From: Opisthorchis felineus
Lineage: Eukaryota > Platyhelminthes > Trematoda > Opisthorchiida > Opisthorchiidae
Direction of reading: 5' to 3'
NCBI GenBank assembly: GCA_004794785.1
Contig: SJOL01007501.1
Span: 325,904 to 389,903 of the forward strand
DNA: 64,000 nt
Part shown: positions 26,420 through 41,270 of the stretch, piece after piece
Position numbering within the stretch: position 1 is the first letter of the stretch
Layout of the letters: the number at the start of each line of letters is the position of its first letter
Translations under genes and position numbers: made by a program
Notes under the pieces: model-generated
What the model saw: the letters and a program-made list of their open reading frames with translations, nothing else
The model's database searches: none
What the model was told of the DNA's origin: nothing

Positions 26420-29400
26420 TTTTCGCTTTGAAGCCTATCCGCCTGCAACTGGTTTCTGAAGGTAAATAAACACAGGAGCAAGGATGCTTCACGGGCTGGA
26501 ACCAGAAAACGAAGCTCCCTGGGATGATCCTACAGTTAACTGATACTAGCTGCAACATTTATTTTCATAACAAAAGTACCTTTAACAGTTGATATTGGCT
26601 GTCTCCTGGCTCCATACCCGGTAGACGTCATCCGTAAATATTACTGGGCGGTCAGGGCTGTCATGTCTCGTTCGGGTTTCGCTAGAGCTCCACCACCATT
26701 TATCAGTCTGACCAACGCTCTTCGATATTCAAAGAATACGATATGGCCAGAAAATCCCACACACCTTCATCAGATCAGGTATGATGATCAGGTATGCATT
26801 AGGTCCACGACTTCATTACTGATCCGGCCAGTTAGTCTGATGAGGACCAGCTGTTGGAGTCAAAACTAGTCGGAAGCCGAAAACCTATATGCAATTTTAC
26901 GGACAGGCTAAGCTCTGAGTCCTGGAGAACGACTAAGTACAGGTGCGTCTAAATCTGGGCGTTTGTTCGACAAAGCAATGGCTATGCTTCAGCTATTGTT
27001 GTTCCTCATTGTATACTATCTGGTGGAATGAACCAACGTCCTTCTGACAGCGACCTCCTTCTGAGGGATATCCACTTTCCCCGGACCTGGGATTTCGTTT
27101 CTCTAACTCCCACGCATGCATTCCACATTGCCGCTGTGAGTTCTTTTTGCGTCAGGTCAAACTGATTCCTTAAACAGCAGCTTTGTGCTCCTTTGTTTGC
27201 TGCTTGATGTCACCTGTTGTTGTGGCCCGGCCTACTGTGGTGTGAACTATCCGTCTTCAAATTCTTACATAAGTATGTCGATGGGTAGATGCATTCAATA
27301 TGTCCTATCAGTAAAAGTCTGTCGGTTCTCAAGGCACACATGGCTAGGGGTAAAAAACTGCAAAGCAGAACACCATAGAAGCCATTAGATGCAAAAGAGC
27401 GGGGTTAGAAATCTCAAGATTGGTGGGATAAGGAGCTAAAAACCTACTCTGAATAGTTCGAAGTAAACTGGTATTGGTCAGGCCATGTCTACTTTCTTGC
27501 ACTCAGTCCTGGGCGTACTGAGTCACCAGGTGAGTCTACGTTGCCATTTATCACATTTGCATGTATGTACGTACAATCCCTCGACAAAAAACTTCCCCGA
27601 GAGAAGACACCCCCAGTTAAGATTATTTCACTTCCGGTCGCTTGATATCGGTAAGTTTTGAGAGGCCACCCTCAACTCCCAATAAAGAGCACCCCACTTC
27701 TCAGCAAAGATCAGGATGCAAAATTTGTTTTTGCGTTTCCCACACATTGAGGTGATGCCATGTAGGTTCGTGACAAACCCGCAGTGTACGCGTTTGGCAA
27801 CAGCGTTTTTTAGGTTCTTAAACATGGTTTTTTCAGTAAGATGACCCCTGAATAGTGCAGTAGTCCCTCAATAACAGACCTCTCCCAAGGGAAATTTAGT
27901 CACCTGAAAGGCTTACAGTAGAATTCCCCGTCATCCATGATTTACTGCTGACATCGAAGTCCAGTCTGCGGCCTGCTGAAATTTGGAAACCTTAAAGTGT
28001 ACATAGCGCCGAAACAAACATGAGAAACGCAGTAGGGTTCTATAATTAGCTAGTTTATAGATTCATTCCATTCGTAGCAGAACTTCTGGATGTTTGTGTA
28101 GGCCAGTTTTTCTGAAACTTTCCGGCTCATTAAATTTTAGCGCACAGCGTACGACGCCATCGCCCTTCACTTCATCCAGTCTACATAAACAGTAGGAACA
28201 AGATCGTTAGAAAACCTCGCAAATCACTATAATGGCAATTGTTAAACTCCAGTTCTGTCAGAGGGACACCTTCGAATATAGGCTGGGATACAGTTCGGGG
28301 GTTCTGAAATAACGAGTTGGAACTTCATACATTTTCAGATGCAAAGGCAGAGCGAATAATGTGTCGCCAAACGCACCAGAAGTTCGATGTTGGATCAGCT
28401 ATTGTCTTCGTCACTGATATTATATTGTGAAATGAAGGTCTATTCGTCACTTATTGACGAATGAGTGTGCTCCGAATGTGCTAGCGTGAGTCCGTTGAGG
28501 ACAAACGGACTTAGATCATCCTGTCTCGTCAACACATGTAAGAACTGCAATTCGCAGATTCACTACTGTAAGCGAAGTTGCATGTAGGCATTGTCTTCAG
28601 CTATAATGCCTATCTTGAAGCTGTGCCCATAGCAACCCAAAACAGGCATCTTGTTACCCAGGTGCACTGACATATGAATACTTCATAAATGCGACCAAAC
28701 GACGCGTTATTGATCCCCACTTATATTTCCATCACCTTGATAGCTTGAGAGTTTCAGATACCTGATGTGTCTGTCCGCAACAGATGATCGGTCCCACATA
28801 GACAGACCCTCCAAATAAAACCAATGGGGTGGTCCCCTGAGTGGTCTTTGTTTGGAGGACTACTGTATATGCATAGTTCTTCTTTTACCCACTTGTGGTC
28901 CGTTCACAATGGCACGTCCATGAGAATCACTTTTTGATTGTGTCGTTCCAATACATTGACGAAACTGTTGCTCGCATGTGTCAAAAATTTCATTAAGCTT
29001 GATTAAGGTTCCAAATGTTGCGCTCTCGATCTTTGAGGCTCCCACTAGCAACTCGAAACAGCACTGCTGGAGCAAACGTAACCATTATGGTCTCTTTTTT
29101 ATGACTCAGGCCTACGTAGAACATTACACACTAAGTGAAGTGTACCATTTTTATATGGAACGTTTGATTTACTCAGTTTTGTTTGTTCTACACAGAGCTG
29201 GAGCACCATACCATAAACACAAGCGATCGCCTCTACCCATCACCTGCGTGAAACGGGTAGATATGATGCGTTCGTAAATTACGAGGATGTTGTATCTGGT
29301 CCCTACTGATTAGTAAGCCGTTTCTAAATGAATGACTCACCCCTATACAGTGAAGAACGTTTAAAATCACTGAGGCGCGAAACCCTCTAATTTTGGACAT

Positions 29401-32400
29401 TAAGCCTTCTCCTTAGATTTCTGATAAACAAATCCACTGGTATCACCAGTATATCTCATTGGTTGAGCATCCACGCAAATTATTGTTGAATAATCAATCG
29501 AGCCAAGAATACTGACACCTGATTCGCCATATTGTGAAGCAGGGAATGCCGATTGGGCGCGCGCACATAGATAGTGATGCGCAGACAACACTCACAGTTA
29601 TTACTATGTCTGGACGACGAGAGTCTTTACTACTCATTGGTCGTGGGAGTCATAGTGAGTTGTGGGAGCGTACAGTTGAAACGGGCGGTTCCCCAGCTGT
29701 CTAAGGGGATGTATACTTATTATCCCAGCCTAATGTGGACGCTTTAGATAAACGAAAATTTGGAAAGAAATAGAAAGGGTAGGACGCCGTTCAAACGGTT
29801 TAGGTCGATAACAGCCCTAAGTTTATTGTTTAGCACCTAGTGTAAGCATTTCAGTTTCCTGGGCACATAAAAACCCGAAAAGCACCATGATGAACTTACA
29901 GAACTATCCTGGTCAACCAAATACTCCATATGCGACCACCCATTCATTCCAATCGACACGGCGACATTTTACGAATCCCGCATACCGACGAACAAAGCGG
30001 CCTAAAGTTTAAGCCCACGTGTTCCCTGATTGATTAAAGCGTTAGCTGTCTATATTGGTCTTTCTTGTACTGGTTGGTAATGTTACCCCTAAGTCGTTTT
30101 TTTCTTGATTTCTGAATTTCAAACATACACGTCTTTGAAGTCGATCGTTAACCCCACCATACTCACTGGCTTCTCTCCGGCCCTCATAGATTTCCCGAAC
30201 ACTATTAGATCAACTGATCGGCAAAAAACCCGTATTGTGAAATTTCACGCAACAACGGATTGGCGAAAAGGACGTAGCGCTTAATTCACAAAACAGTCTT
30301 CCTTAGATGTATGCAAGGGAATACACTTTTTAGTAATTAATTAAAACAAACACAAGTAACTTGGGGCTCCTAACAAAGTAGCCTGAACAGGGTCAGCCTT
30401 TGTCCGTTCGCCAAGCCCTGGGCTGCCTGGTTGAACTGGGCCTATTTCCAGGGCATCCATTGAACCAACGGCCGTCTTCGTCATCATCGTCATCATTATC
30501 ATAGCCAACAACACTGAGGCTTCATTGCTGTACATCGACAAAGTTTATTTATATTTAGTTCTTTAAAGTGAACAGGAAAGAGTGGGTGAGGGATTAACCT
30601 GGTACTGGCCTACTGTGAGCAGTCTGAGGTGTCTACAACTCAAAACATTCAGTCGGACATTATGAGACCAAAGTGATATTACGAAAGCTAGTAACATTGA
30701 TTAGCCTCCATTTCTTGCAGTGTCCCTATCGAAGTATATATAGGTCACGGGACACTATCCTGCAAATTGGACCGCACCGGCGACACGTAAGCTGTTTCTT
30801 CCATTTCCATAAAGTCACTCGTTGATCACCCTACCATTTGCGTCATTCTGAAGGAGACACGGAGAACAACACTTGTCTCGGTAGAAGATGTTCCAGCGTA
30901 CGTAGCACATAGCCGAGTCACCGTGGTTGATGGTACATGACCTTTTCCGCGACTGAAGTACGCTCTGTACAACCAAATACCCATTTTCTAATGGCCTTGT
31001 TAAAAATTCATTGACGCTATCCGCCAACAGCAACGCTTCTGATACATCAATGGTCAAAAACCTGAAGACACCTCGGGTCATCTCTCCCCAGTGGCCATGA
31101 CTCGCAACCGTGCAACGACATATCCCTTACTATAACCTAGTACCAACCATTCAGACCCAGTGACCCAGTCACAAACCATCAGACTTACTCAACCATCATT
31201 GCTTCTTGCTTAGCAGCGTTGTTGGCTCATGCAAAGACTTAGCTACCTTTGTGTTTATGCTGTTACTGGCCCGTCACTTGCGATCTCAGCTTAACTCGGT
31301 GATTTTTGTAAGCCAAAATGGAAGGGCGGTTAAATGCACGAATGATCCTTTAGTAGAAGAACCGGAATCAGTCAACCAACAGCGATGGTTCGCATCAGCA
31401 AACTATCCGTCATGGTGTCCATGCGACAGGTCATTCACTCACTGCATCAATTAGCCTGATCGCACTATTTCAAAATGGAATATCCGTCATTTGGTCGTTT
31501 AAGATGCTTTTCCTTCATGTATCAATACCCACATTATACGCCAGTATCGTACAGTGATCAGACGAGCTGCTCCGCTTTCCCATTGATTTCCACGTGGTTG
31601 CTCTGCTCCACTCGGCCACATGTCAACATCATTGACAGCTACACACCAGTGGTATATACTGGCATGAATGTATGGAGAAAAGTACCCTGGTGGAAGGTGG
31701 GAACAACAAAGAGGTGCGAGAAAGAGCAGCTAGGGAGAACGACCACCAACAGGTTGCCTAAATCTCGGAACAGCAAGCGCATTTAAAAATCACAGTGGAG
31801 TAAGACGCCATCTGTGAGATTGAGTCAAAGTTCCTTGTCAGCTTCATCCAACGATACCCTAGCCTGCATAGATGAACTTTAACATTCGTAGTATTCTGGT
31901 CACTTAGTTCGGTTACTTGCCGCCTCCTGTGTTATTCCTAACCACGTGGAAGTAGAATCCAAAAGAGACCCAATTAGGAATGCGTGAACATCACGGCGCA
32001 CTGAGTTTGACGGCGGTATTCTTTATTTCAAGTTATCACATCATAAGCTTCCCGTACTTAATCGTAGCAAGACAACTATTTGTGGAAACACAGCTTTTCA
32101 AACATGAAAATGTCTATTTGTATCCACCTTGAATCTTTAGATGGTCAGAACAAGTTATGCTAACCTTTATGCTACGCTTTTGTGCTTGTAAGCTCCACGG
32201 AATTTTTTTAGGAGTCTGGAGACAGTTGTCTCTTCTTCCTTGTTGCATTGCCTATCAAACGAGTGCAGCACGGTTCGCGCCATCACAAGTGGTTTTTGAT
32301 CAAGTCATTGTCCTACATTTTGATACCACCTGCATCAAAATCACTGTCAGCGAACGTCAAAGGTGGACAAACAATTCGTGTGTCCGTTACTCAAATTTAT

Positions 32401-35400
32401 CCCTTTTAACAATAGTGAAATATTGTCACTGGGTGATTTATAGTACGGTCCGATTGAAGCGTGCTTAGAATAAGTAGTGCGAAGCTCACTATGTTTGTCC
32501 ACACAGAAGTAGAACGAATTTGTAACTGCATTTTTGGATGTGGAAACAAATTTTACACTTTATTTGTTTGTGAATAGCTCTCGCCTGAGTTATAAATGTG
32601 GGGACTTGAGAACTTCATCTAGGTTATCTGATAGCTCTTCTCCATCTCGCTGATGACAGGATGCATACCGACGGTTTTCTAACTTACAGTTTACATTGGT
32701 CTGTTTGTTGCGGAGACCTGTTAAGATGAAAGGGAGTGAGAGCCGCATGCTCGTGAGTGGGCATATCACCTTCTACCCTCTCTCATTCTCAAGTTTTCAG
32801 TATGTGTATGAAGCCATTTGTATCCTTATAGAACTCGGACTCAGACATCGGTCGAATCTGGGATGTGTATCATGTGAAAAGGGCAAGTGACATGCAAGGT
32901 ATTTAGCGAGTTGCCACGAAGTTGTACGCTCAACCGTGGTTGCCTAAAGAACGATAAATTGTGAGCTACCGATACTACAATAGGAGGTTGGATAGTGTAG
33001 CTGTCTGCGAAAGTCCATAGGTAAGAACGTTCTGAAGTCGAGTTGAATAGAAACGGCAGAAGACCGCACGTCTGTGGATATGGCTTGTGATGGTGCACCA
33101 TCCTTGTTTTTTATAGTCCAATTTTTACATAACTTGCAACGTTGTACTGACCCACCGCATGTGCATACACGTTACTTTGCTGTCCAGCTGCAAACTCCGG
33201 CGGCGCAGTTTTAGGGGAATATTCTTTTATACCGGTGAGTCCGCCGATTGCCGAAAATTCGTTCCAGTTGTCTTTCATCGCACCTCACAAAACTGATTAT
33301 TTTGGGATGAAAGTCCAGAGTGTCTGCTCAGCTGGTGACTTGTGGTAGTTCAGATAACAGAAAAATAGAAAACATTTCTTACGTTCCTATAATGTGAACG
33401 GGATTGCGCAGCGTAATTTTTACGGAAAACCAGAGATTAGTCTAGCCAGCCAAACAATTCGTGTGTTCCTTGCTTCTTTTTGAGTACAATATTCACTCCT
33501 TCCCTCTTCGTCACATCGATTTTTGTATCTTCGTCAGACAGGCCACGACAACCGAACTCTCGGGGGATTTACACCGATTTCGCTAGACCACTCGGGTATC
33601 TCAGTGATTTAAACTACACAGTCCCAATTGCAATAGGGTGGCATGTCTAGTCGAAGTCACCTTCACGAGTTCAGCCTAACAAACTTATCAGACCGAAGCA
33701 TATTGGACTGATCACGTTGATTTCAACTTTGGTTGGTAAAGGAAGAACAGAATTAACAGAATTAATTAATTTCCTCTCAAGGGTAAGATGTCTTTTACTA
33801 TCTTCAGCGAGTCTACCTGTCTTCCGAGAGGTCACCCAGTAAACCTTGGTTAACGGGGAATGCAGCTGAGTTTTTGGGAAGAGTATTTTTCATATTCCAT
33901 GCTTTGAAGTTTCCAATGTATGGTTGGATTTTCTGAGTCCACTGAAAACCCTAACAGTTGTAGAAAGGTAATAGGATCTAGATCTTGGGCGAAGTTGGTT
34001 GGTTGTGATCTCCGAGACAGCAACTAGCTGACAGTTTTCTGCATTGTTCTCAGTTTTAGCCCCAAGTTTAGTTAAACATAGTCTTTGGAGTCGACAAGTA
34101 ACTGTTTTGTTTCGTTAAAGACCACAGGTCAGTGGGTTTGTAAGCCTCATTGTCACAAAGTTTGCAGGGACCAAACAAAGAATGTGATTAAAAAACGTGA
34201 GTACGACTGTTACCCATCAGTTACACAACTATTTTACAAAGGTTGCTTGTTTGAGTTAAAGTTACCAAAGGAAAGTATCCAAAATCTCAAAAAAATTGAA
34301 TGAACGAGATGCGTTTTCAGTCGACTGTGAATATGATGAAGCCAGTTCAGCTTGTTGGCTATGAAACGGATAGGGTTCTGGTGTAGGTTGAATTGAAGGC
34401 TCAAGTACACACATTATCTAACGGACTTACGCCTGTGTTGGACCTAAACCGCCGAATTCTTGCGTGCTAGAAAGGTGTCCCATTGCCTGAAATACCGAAG
34501 ACGTGATCATGTTCACACTCGTGCAATTGGACCTGTGCCTTATCAAAGACTGCTCGGATGATAACTCTCAATGCCTCTAGATAGTATCGTGTAATTTCAA
34601 CAGTAGAACAGAGTTTGGTATGTAGATGGCGTTGAAATAAATTTTTGGAAAGTTTAGAGGAATTCGGTGCGTTTCGAATGAAAACTTCACATCAGGCTAT
34701 TTTCCTGCCGCTTATGAAGTGAAAAATTCATCAATTCAAAATTCGCCTTGATTAGTGCAGCGTGATACAAGAAACTGGGACTGCAGTCTCCTAAACTGTC
34801 GCACGGTGGAGGTCACTTTGTGGCTCTCAAACATTTGAAATTTTCCGCTACCTCTTACTGCTTTTTAATCCCTCAGTTAAAAATTTGCTTCATACTAACT
34901 GTAGCTCCGAGCGAGGAGAGTTGTCTAGGTAATGATGTGTGGTTGACCTTCTAGAACAACATTAGTACATTCATAACCATGTATTGTAACGTTCTTCACT
35001 CTGAACTTCACTGAGCTACCCACTGGCCGAGCGACTCACGGCTTTAAGTCACAGACAGTCACGTTGAGTAGACTAACGGCTGTTTTCTTGGAAAGAAGAA
35101 ACTGTGTCCAACACACACTGTCAATGGACGAACCGGAAAAAAATAACAAAACTATTGAATAAAAAACATCCGATGTGGTAATCAAGTGCAACACATAACA
35201 AGACCAACGAAATGATTTGCAAGCTTCTTTCCAGTTGAGCAACCAAACAGGCTAAGGAAACACAAGCATTGCGAGGCAAACTAAACAAGCTACTGTGCGT
35301 TGACGATGTTATCACCGTGGCGTTATCAGGGTCAGACCCGACAAACAGATGAACAACCAATAGGAACATCTTGTCTACTAGGCACTAGTGAAGACCAATT

Positions 35401-36054
35401 TTCTGCTGACAAAAACTCTGCCGAAAAAAAAGCGAGGCTGCGAAAATCCCTCTATTTCTTGAGTTAAACATCAACATTTTAAACCCGTATGGCTGAAATG
35501 AGCTGAGCAAACAAACATCGATCGACTACTTAGAAGTTTCGTGATTATCTGTTTTACCTGCCTTGCGTCACGCTTCGCTCAAGTATCTACCCGGTTATTT
35601 GGCACACGCTTAGCCTTGCAACCTTATCCCCTCCGTGAAACTACAATACCAGTTAATCGTAGTTTCTGTTTGCCGCACACCTACGGGAAAAGTGGGCAAA
35701 GACGAAAAGTCCGGCTACCCAGCCTAAACAGAACTCCACCCTACCTTGTAGCTGTGCAAACAGCAACCGTGTTACTGGAATTATTAATCAAACAGTTGCA
35801 CGTTTGATCAGTTGACAAATCGAATTTGCTGAACTCCGACAGGTGCTTCTTACTTTAAAGAAAGGTTGTGGTAATGTATCAGTTATTGGGCTATTTTTAG
35901 ATGTGTCTATTTCGACTATCTAACCAGGTAGTATAAATGCCGTGACAATCAATTTCTTACAGTTGAATAGATTACGTTTACCATTGTGCTGAACCAAACA
36001 GTTATAAAAACACTCAAAATAATGGTAGTTCGGGTACGCATGTTGGTTTGTGAT

Positions 36055-36160
36055 CAGGTGGCTGTTGATCTGTTCGTCGAGTACGGCAATAGACTTGCAA
36101 ATGCTTCGAGTACGCACTCGCCAAGCTCGGTGAACAGACAAACAGCCGGCTGGTCGACAA
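36055..36160. repeat. Inverted pair of SINE family 2 tails
   Basis: The left part (GTTGATCTGTTCGTCGAGTA, then GACTTGCAAATGCTTCGAGT) reads as the family tail in minus orientation. The right part (CGCCAAGCTCGGTGAACAGA, then CAAACAGC) is the same tail in plus orientation. The arms are shorter and more decayed than those at 18735-18895 but follow the same head-to-head plan. Confidence 0.5.
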
Positions 36161-36984
36161 CCGGAAAAACTGCTCCCCAAGTTAATTATACAGCACAATG
36201 TATCTGGTAACTTGGCTACTCCAAAAATAAGCCCGTCTGCGTTCCCCGTCAGCCATGAGTGATGGCGTCACCTTCCACAATGAACCAACCAGGGGTGTCT
36301 GTATAAGCCCCCTCTCCAGGCTGATCACTCTTGAGGGACTAGTTCCTTCATTAAGATCATTGCTGGATAGCTCTCGTGAGCCTTAGACAAAGAGTACATT
36401 AACGATCCACGACCATTTGAATAAAGTCTTTAAATATGCTTTCGGATGTCATCTGCATATCACCATGTCCTCATGATCATGTTTTATAAGCGGCACTGTT
36501 CGAAACCAGTGTTTCGGAAGGGTCAACAGGTGTCAGAAAGTGTTCACTTTTATGGATGGTTTTGATAGAATTAAGTACTCTTCCCGCCTCCCGTAATTTC
36601 GGTTCGAGTTGCCATGCGTATATGAGCTAAACAGCGGCTATTGCGTGGGTTTGCAACACACCGCCCACGTACATTTCAGCTTGATTTAGTGGAACCACTA
36701 ATCGTACTTCTGAAAGTAGACCAACCACAGTGGTTCTTTTAGCACAATCGAAACCGTACTACCAATAACGTACACCCGCTCGACCATAGGTGTTTTACTA
36801 TATGATCCAATTAGAAGTCGGTTTAGACTGTAGTAGGTGAGGAGATTTTTGAGGTTTATTTGTACTCCATCCTAAAATTCGAGTCACTTTCCACCGAAAA
36901 TCCTAGAAGTTCTGTGCGGCCGTTTAATCCTTGTCAGCAATTCTCGGCAATGCCAATCTTACAAAACTCGAAGGTACTTGGAAC

Positions 36985-37035
36985 CAGAGACCATCTGGTT
37001 AGTGGTTGAGTACTCTACCATTTGACCGCGAGTTG
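36985..37035 (+). repeat. tRNA-like SINE head fragment
   Basis: CTGGTTAGTGGTTGAGTACT, then ACCATTTGACCGCGAGTTGA, then TTC resembles a tRNA D-arm/A-box followed by an anticodon-like and a B-box-like part. It lacks a paired acceptor stem and so is not a functional tRNA gene. Which SINE family it belongs to is unclear. Confidence 0.35.
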
Positions 37036-39569
37036 ATTCAGGTGACATGAACCGCGTCAGTGAAACTGTCCCAGGTGAACGTGAATCACACTGTTAACCA
37101 ACAAGTTGTGACCTACACAGTATCACAAATGCAAATATCATCCGTAATGTGTAAAACACTTTAAATATGGTTTTGCCACTTCAAGATAGCGATTGTGATA
37201 GGTGGGATCCTGCTTCTTAATAATGAAATGAAACCATCAGAACGGTGCTCATGTTTGGGGGGATTTCTTAACAGACCATACTTGTCACGAGATTCCGTTA
37301 TGTACTCTCCAGGGGGTGAGTCTCGCCGGTGGTCTTGACGTCATAGACTATTATCTCGTAACATAATACAACACCGTATATTATATTATGCATACGAAAT
37401 GGTGAGTCATGCAACGCGCTTTAGCGTTAAAATAAGAGGAAACCACATTTGTGAACTACGCTTAAATGTCGAGCCCCAGAAGAGACATAAACAGTTGTTC
37501 CTTCTGGATGATCCGGGGAAAATTTTCCGTTTTTCTTACGGAAACAAAGTTCTCTTATTTCTTGAAACCAGGTCACACTCCGTTTTAAACATTGGAAAGA
37601 GAAATTGGGACTCCAGAAACGGGGTTTTTTAGTTGACGTAACAATGCGATCGAAAAACGAATCAAGTATTTCAAATACGTAAATGCTTTCATCTTGTCAC
37701 CATTCTTTCTGATTGAAGGCTTCTCATGTTTGGGAATTATTTTTTGGAATTTGAACCTTCCCGTGAATAATCGCTTTCCTCCCTTTCCTTCCTCGCACAT
37801 CAGACTTCAGACCTTCCTCACCGTGTGCGCATTGCTATTCGGAAGCTTTGAAGCGCGTTTCCTTTCGCTAATCCATGGTTGACGTGTTAAGAATAGGAAT
37901 TTTAATGAATTCTGTGCCCGATTGGCAGTGGTATGAATTTAGATTTTTTTTGCGAATACGTTGTTCACCGCCAGAAACCGGCTTGGGTCTGACCTATAAG
38001 AACAACAAACTTTTACGCACTGGTACGGATTCAGTCCCCTGTTGGATGGTACTTCCGAATGTCTTCTCTGTATTTAGGGACAGGTTTCTTATCGTTTGAA
38101 TAACTCAGATAAACTAACGTGAGTTGTATGTCAGAGGAAAACAGTCATAAGGAAACAAGGCTGACAACATATATTCGGGTCTTCATCTACTGATCTACCA
38201 AAGATGAAGTTTAAGTATGACGAGGAAGGTGCATGTGAACTAAGGTGAGAGGTGTTCAGACGGAAAACAAAGTGACGCAGAAGTAGAGATAAGTACGTTC
38301 CAAGGACATTGACTAAATCAGCTATTGTACGGGGAGGCATACAGACATACATAAGGTCACATCCGTCACTATCAGCTTGATCTTCTCGAGCAGCATTCGC
38401 TATTCGTCACAAGGGCGACTGTAACACCAACTCGGATCGTTTCTGTACACGCAGACCTGGGGCAGCTCTCTGATGGCTGTGGTCTTCGAGGTTGCCAGAA
38501 TAAGTATACGATAGTCAGGTAACCCGTTCAGGAGTGTGGACACATGTTTTGGGTATACTGCATGACTAATGCTGATCATTTTCATTGTAACTGTACAGTA
38601 AAACACTCTTGGTAACCCCTGAGTGTTCTTCCGTTATTATGGATGATCTTCTTGCGCACGGTAAACACAGGCTTTGTCGCCGACGCATCTGAACGAACAA
38701 ACTACGAAGAATTGGTAAGCACGCTAGAACTGATATGCATTACCCGTCAGACTGAAGCTCCCAAATACGAAATGTAGTTCAGCAGCTCACGTCAGACTAG
38801 AGGTAGCGAGTGGTGTTGCAGCTTAATCACCGTGGAAAACGAATCATCCGAGAGGTTATTTTGTTCAGAGCGCGTTCCGGGTAATCCTCCTCCCGAAGAC
38901 TATTACAAACAGACATTTATTTATTTCAGGGCGTCTCAGTTGAACAGAACTTTCTGAATCTAGTGTATAGACGTTTGAAATATATGTTTTTCTCTCGAGC
39001 GAGAAAATCTTTTAAATCTACCATACTTTTCCCAGTTACTTGAACATTGGATTGGTCAGTCATGCAGCTAGACTGTTTAAGGGGCAGTTTTCCTCCAAAC
39101 TTATTTTTCGAGTAAATTTATTAGAATTGTGAGGTCCGTTAAGGACATCGATGCCGTCCTTGATGACCTTGATGTTCACCTAAACAAGAAGGCGTTTCAA
39201 ACGCTCCTAAAGTCACTTGTTTTCACTTGACTCACTCCGCTTTCTCCCAGTTTGGAACATTATGGCCTATGTTGTTCTGATTCGATTCCATCTTTATGCA
39301 CAACAACATTTGTTACTCAACTTCTCAGGTCCAAAACGATATTCTTATTAATGTGCCAGTACAGATTGAGACGTTGCCACGACTTGCCATCGTTTTTCCG
39401 CTTGTAGTTCCACTTCCTTTTCTTTCTGACAACAAACCGAGCTTCTCCATCACAGCTGAACATCGCTTTCTTCCGATTGTGGTTCTTTCCAGTTGAATAG
39501 GTGACTTGGACCTTTCAACCTGCCTCGTTTTTTGGCTTTTTCGGAAGCAAGGAACTTGGAAACATTTCC

Positions 39570-39956
39570 TGGACATAAGTAATCCTCAAATACGAATTGT
39601 TTTGTGCCCGGACACTTTTCACTTGGCCCCAGAAATTTGTGTTGTGAACGTCAGACGATGTATAATCCAAAAACCTGCTTTTACTTTCGTTCGTCAAACT
39701 AGATCAGAAATAATACTCAGTGCACTTACGGTTGACTTTGAAGATAGAGCAGACTTAGTATAGACGTTATTGTCACCACCGATTTGCTTCCTCTATCGGG
39801 CAGCTACACTTAATTTCGCCTAAACCGTTACAAATGTGACCGTGAGACTATCACTTCCTGGACAAACGCATGCCTCAAATATGAATCAAACAAATCGTTT
39901 CGTGCCCGGCCACTTTCCACTTGGCCCCAGCAAATTTTGTCGTGAGTAGTTTCAGA
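39570..39956 (+). repeat. Local repeat with a unit of about 287 bp
   Basis: The block CCTGGACA, CCTCAAATA(C/T)GAA, TGCCCGGACACTTTTCACTT, GGCCCCAG starts at 39570 and recurs at about 39857 (with CCCGGCCACTTTCCACTTGG), a period of about 287 bp. The second unit is broken off after about 100 bp. The interior (39690-39855) recurs again at 41083-41270. No coding capacity is shared between units. Confidence 0.6.
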
Positions 39957-41082
39957 GTTTTCGGTGAAAACCTATTTGTTTTAGAACTATGCCCTGACAG
40001 AGTGAGTCAGTAATTGTTGACTGAAACTTTCTGTCAATAAAGTTTCGGTGCGGGGTCTTCGGTCGCTTGTTCTGACATAAGTCGCTCCGATACCAACATT
40101 CACCTGTCTGAAGTGTTGTATTACGTTGCACATATTGAGGCCAAACCAGGTCTGCTTGCTGCTTATCAGGATAGGGGGGAGAAGAAATTTGTAACCTGAG
40201 AGCACCACATCCGAATCTGTAAACGTCGCACATTTCCAATATGCCTTAGAAGTTGCTAGTGTTTAGACCAATGGAGTGGCCTTAATGATGTTATGCGGCA
40301 TTTTAAGCACTCAACAAGATGTATTGGGAATTGCTTGCAGAACAGACCGAAACTGGCTATAAATTTAGCAAACGGTTAACTTGACTGATCTTTTGAGATT
40401 GAATGCTCTACAGCGAACATCAGTGGACAAATTTGTGAGAACGGTGTGGTCTCATTATTATTTCACAAACGTCTAGCTAACCGGCTCTCAATGAAAGCAT
40501 AAAAATACCGGCAAAGTTACATCAATGGAACGCTGCTTTTGGCTATATTGAGTGTCAGTGAATAGAGGCTGAATGTTGAATGTTTATCTGAACAATAACA
40601 AAGCTCCAAATCTTGTAGATTTTGAAAGCCCGTGGAGCCCTGATGAACATGAACCGGTTGGTTTGAGGTTTTCAGTTTTTCATTGTCAGCGACAGTAAAC
40701 CAATTTCAATCGTCTGTGACTGGTTAAAGTTTGTTTGCGTAATCTTATTCATCCACCAGTATGTTACTCAAAGCTTTGTCTGGCCGGCATACAATGAAAA
40801 ATCTATGTTGTTTTTGTCTTTACCACATTCCAAGGATTTCTTTTCACTGATCCATTTTTAACTGCGCGATACTGTTGATACTGACAACAGCAGCTTCAAA
40901 ATGCTAAAGTCCCCCGGAAATTGAGACAATATTCCACAAGCTTGGCTGAGTTTAAGGTCCCGGACTAACCCCAGCTCAATTTCTGTCATCTACAAAACTT
41001 AAAACCAAGTGATACTTCCCCAGAGAGATGAGAGAAATCTGAGATGAAAACCAGATGATGTATAAAGACCCTCGTTAACTGT

Positions 41083-41270
41083 CGTTCATCAAACTAGATC
41101 AAAAATGACACTCAGTGCATTTGTGGTTGATTCTTAAGGCAGAGCGGCTTTAGTAAAAACGGCTTTAGTTCTTGTCTCCACCGATTTGCTTTCCCCGTCG
41201 GACAACTACAAGCAATTTCGTCCAAACCATCGCAATTTTGACCCTCACTATATCACGTCAACACGTATAG
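41083..41270 (+). repeat. Third partial unit of the 287-bp repeat
   Basis: Ordered shared blocks with 39690-39855: GTTCATCAAACTAGATCA, GACACTCAGTGCA against ATACTCAGTGCA, then CACCGATTTGCTT, a CGG(A/G)CA(A/G)CTAC stretch, AATTTCGTCCAAACC against AATTTCGCCTAAACC, and a CCCTCACTAT/CCGTGAGACTAT end. It lies about 700 bp upstream of exon D. Confidence 0.6.

Noticed and set aside
30341..30541. Minus-strand open frame with a GPVQPGSPGLG segment, compared with the SINE family 1 peptide
   Set aside because: The nucleotide block order does not match SINE family 1; the similarity is limited to proline and glycine content.
40638..40668. CTGATGAACATGAACCGG, which looks like a very small hammerhead core
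   Set aside because: There is no stem II loop of usable size, no stem I partner and no flanking repeat sequence; chance match.
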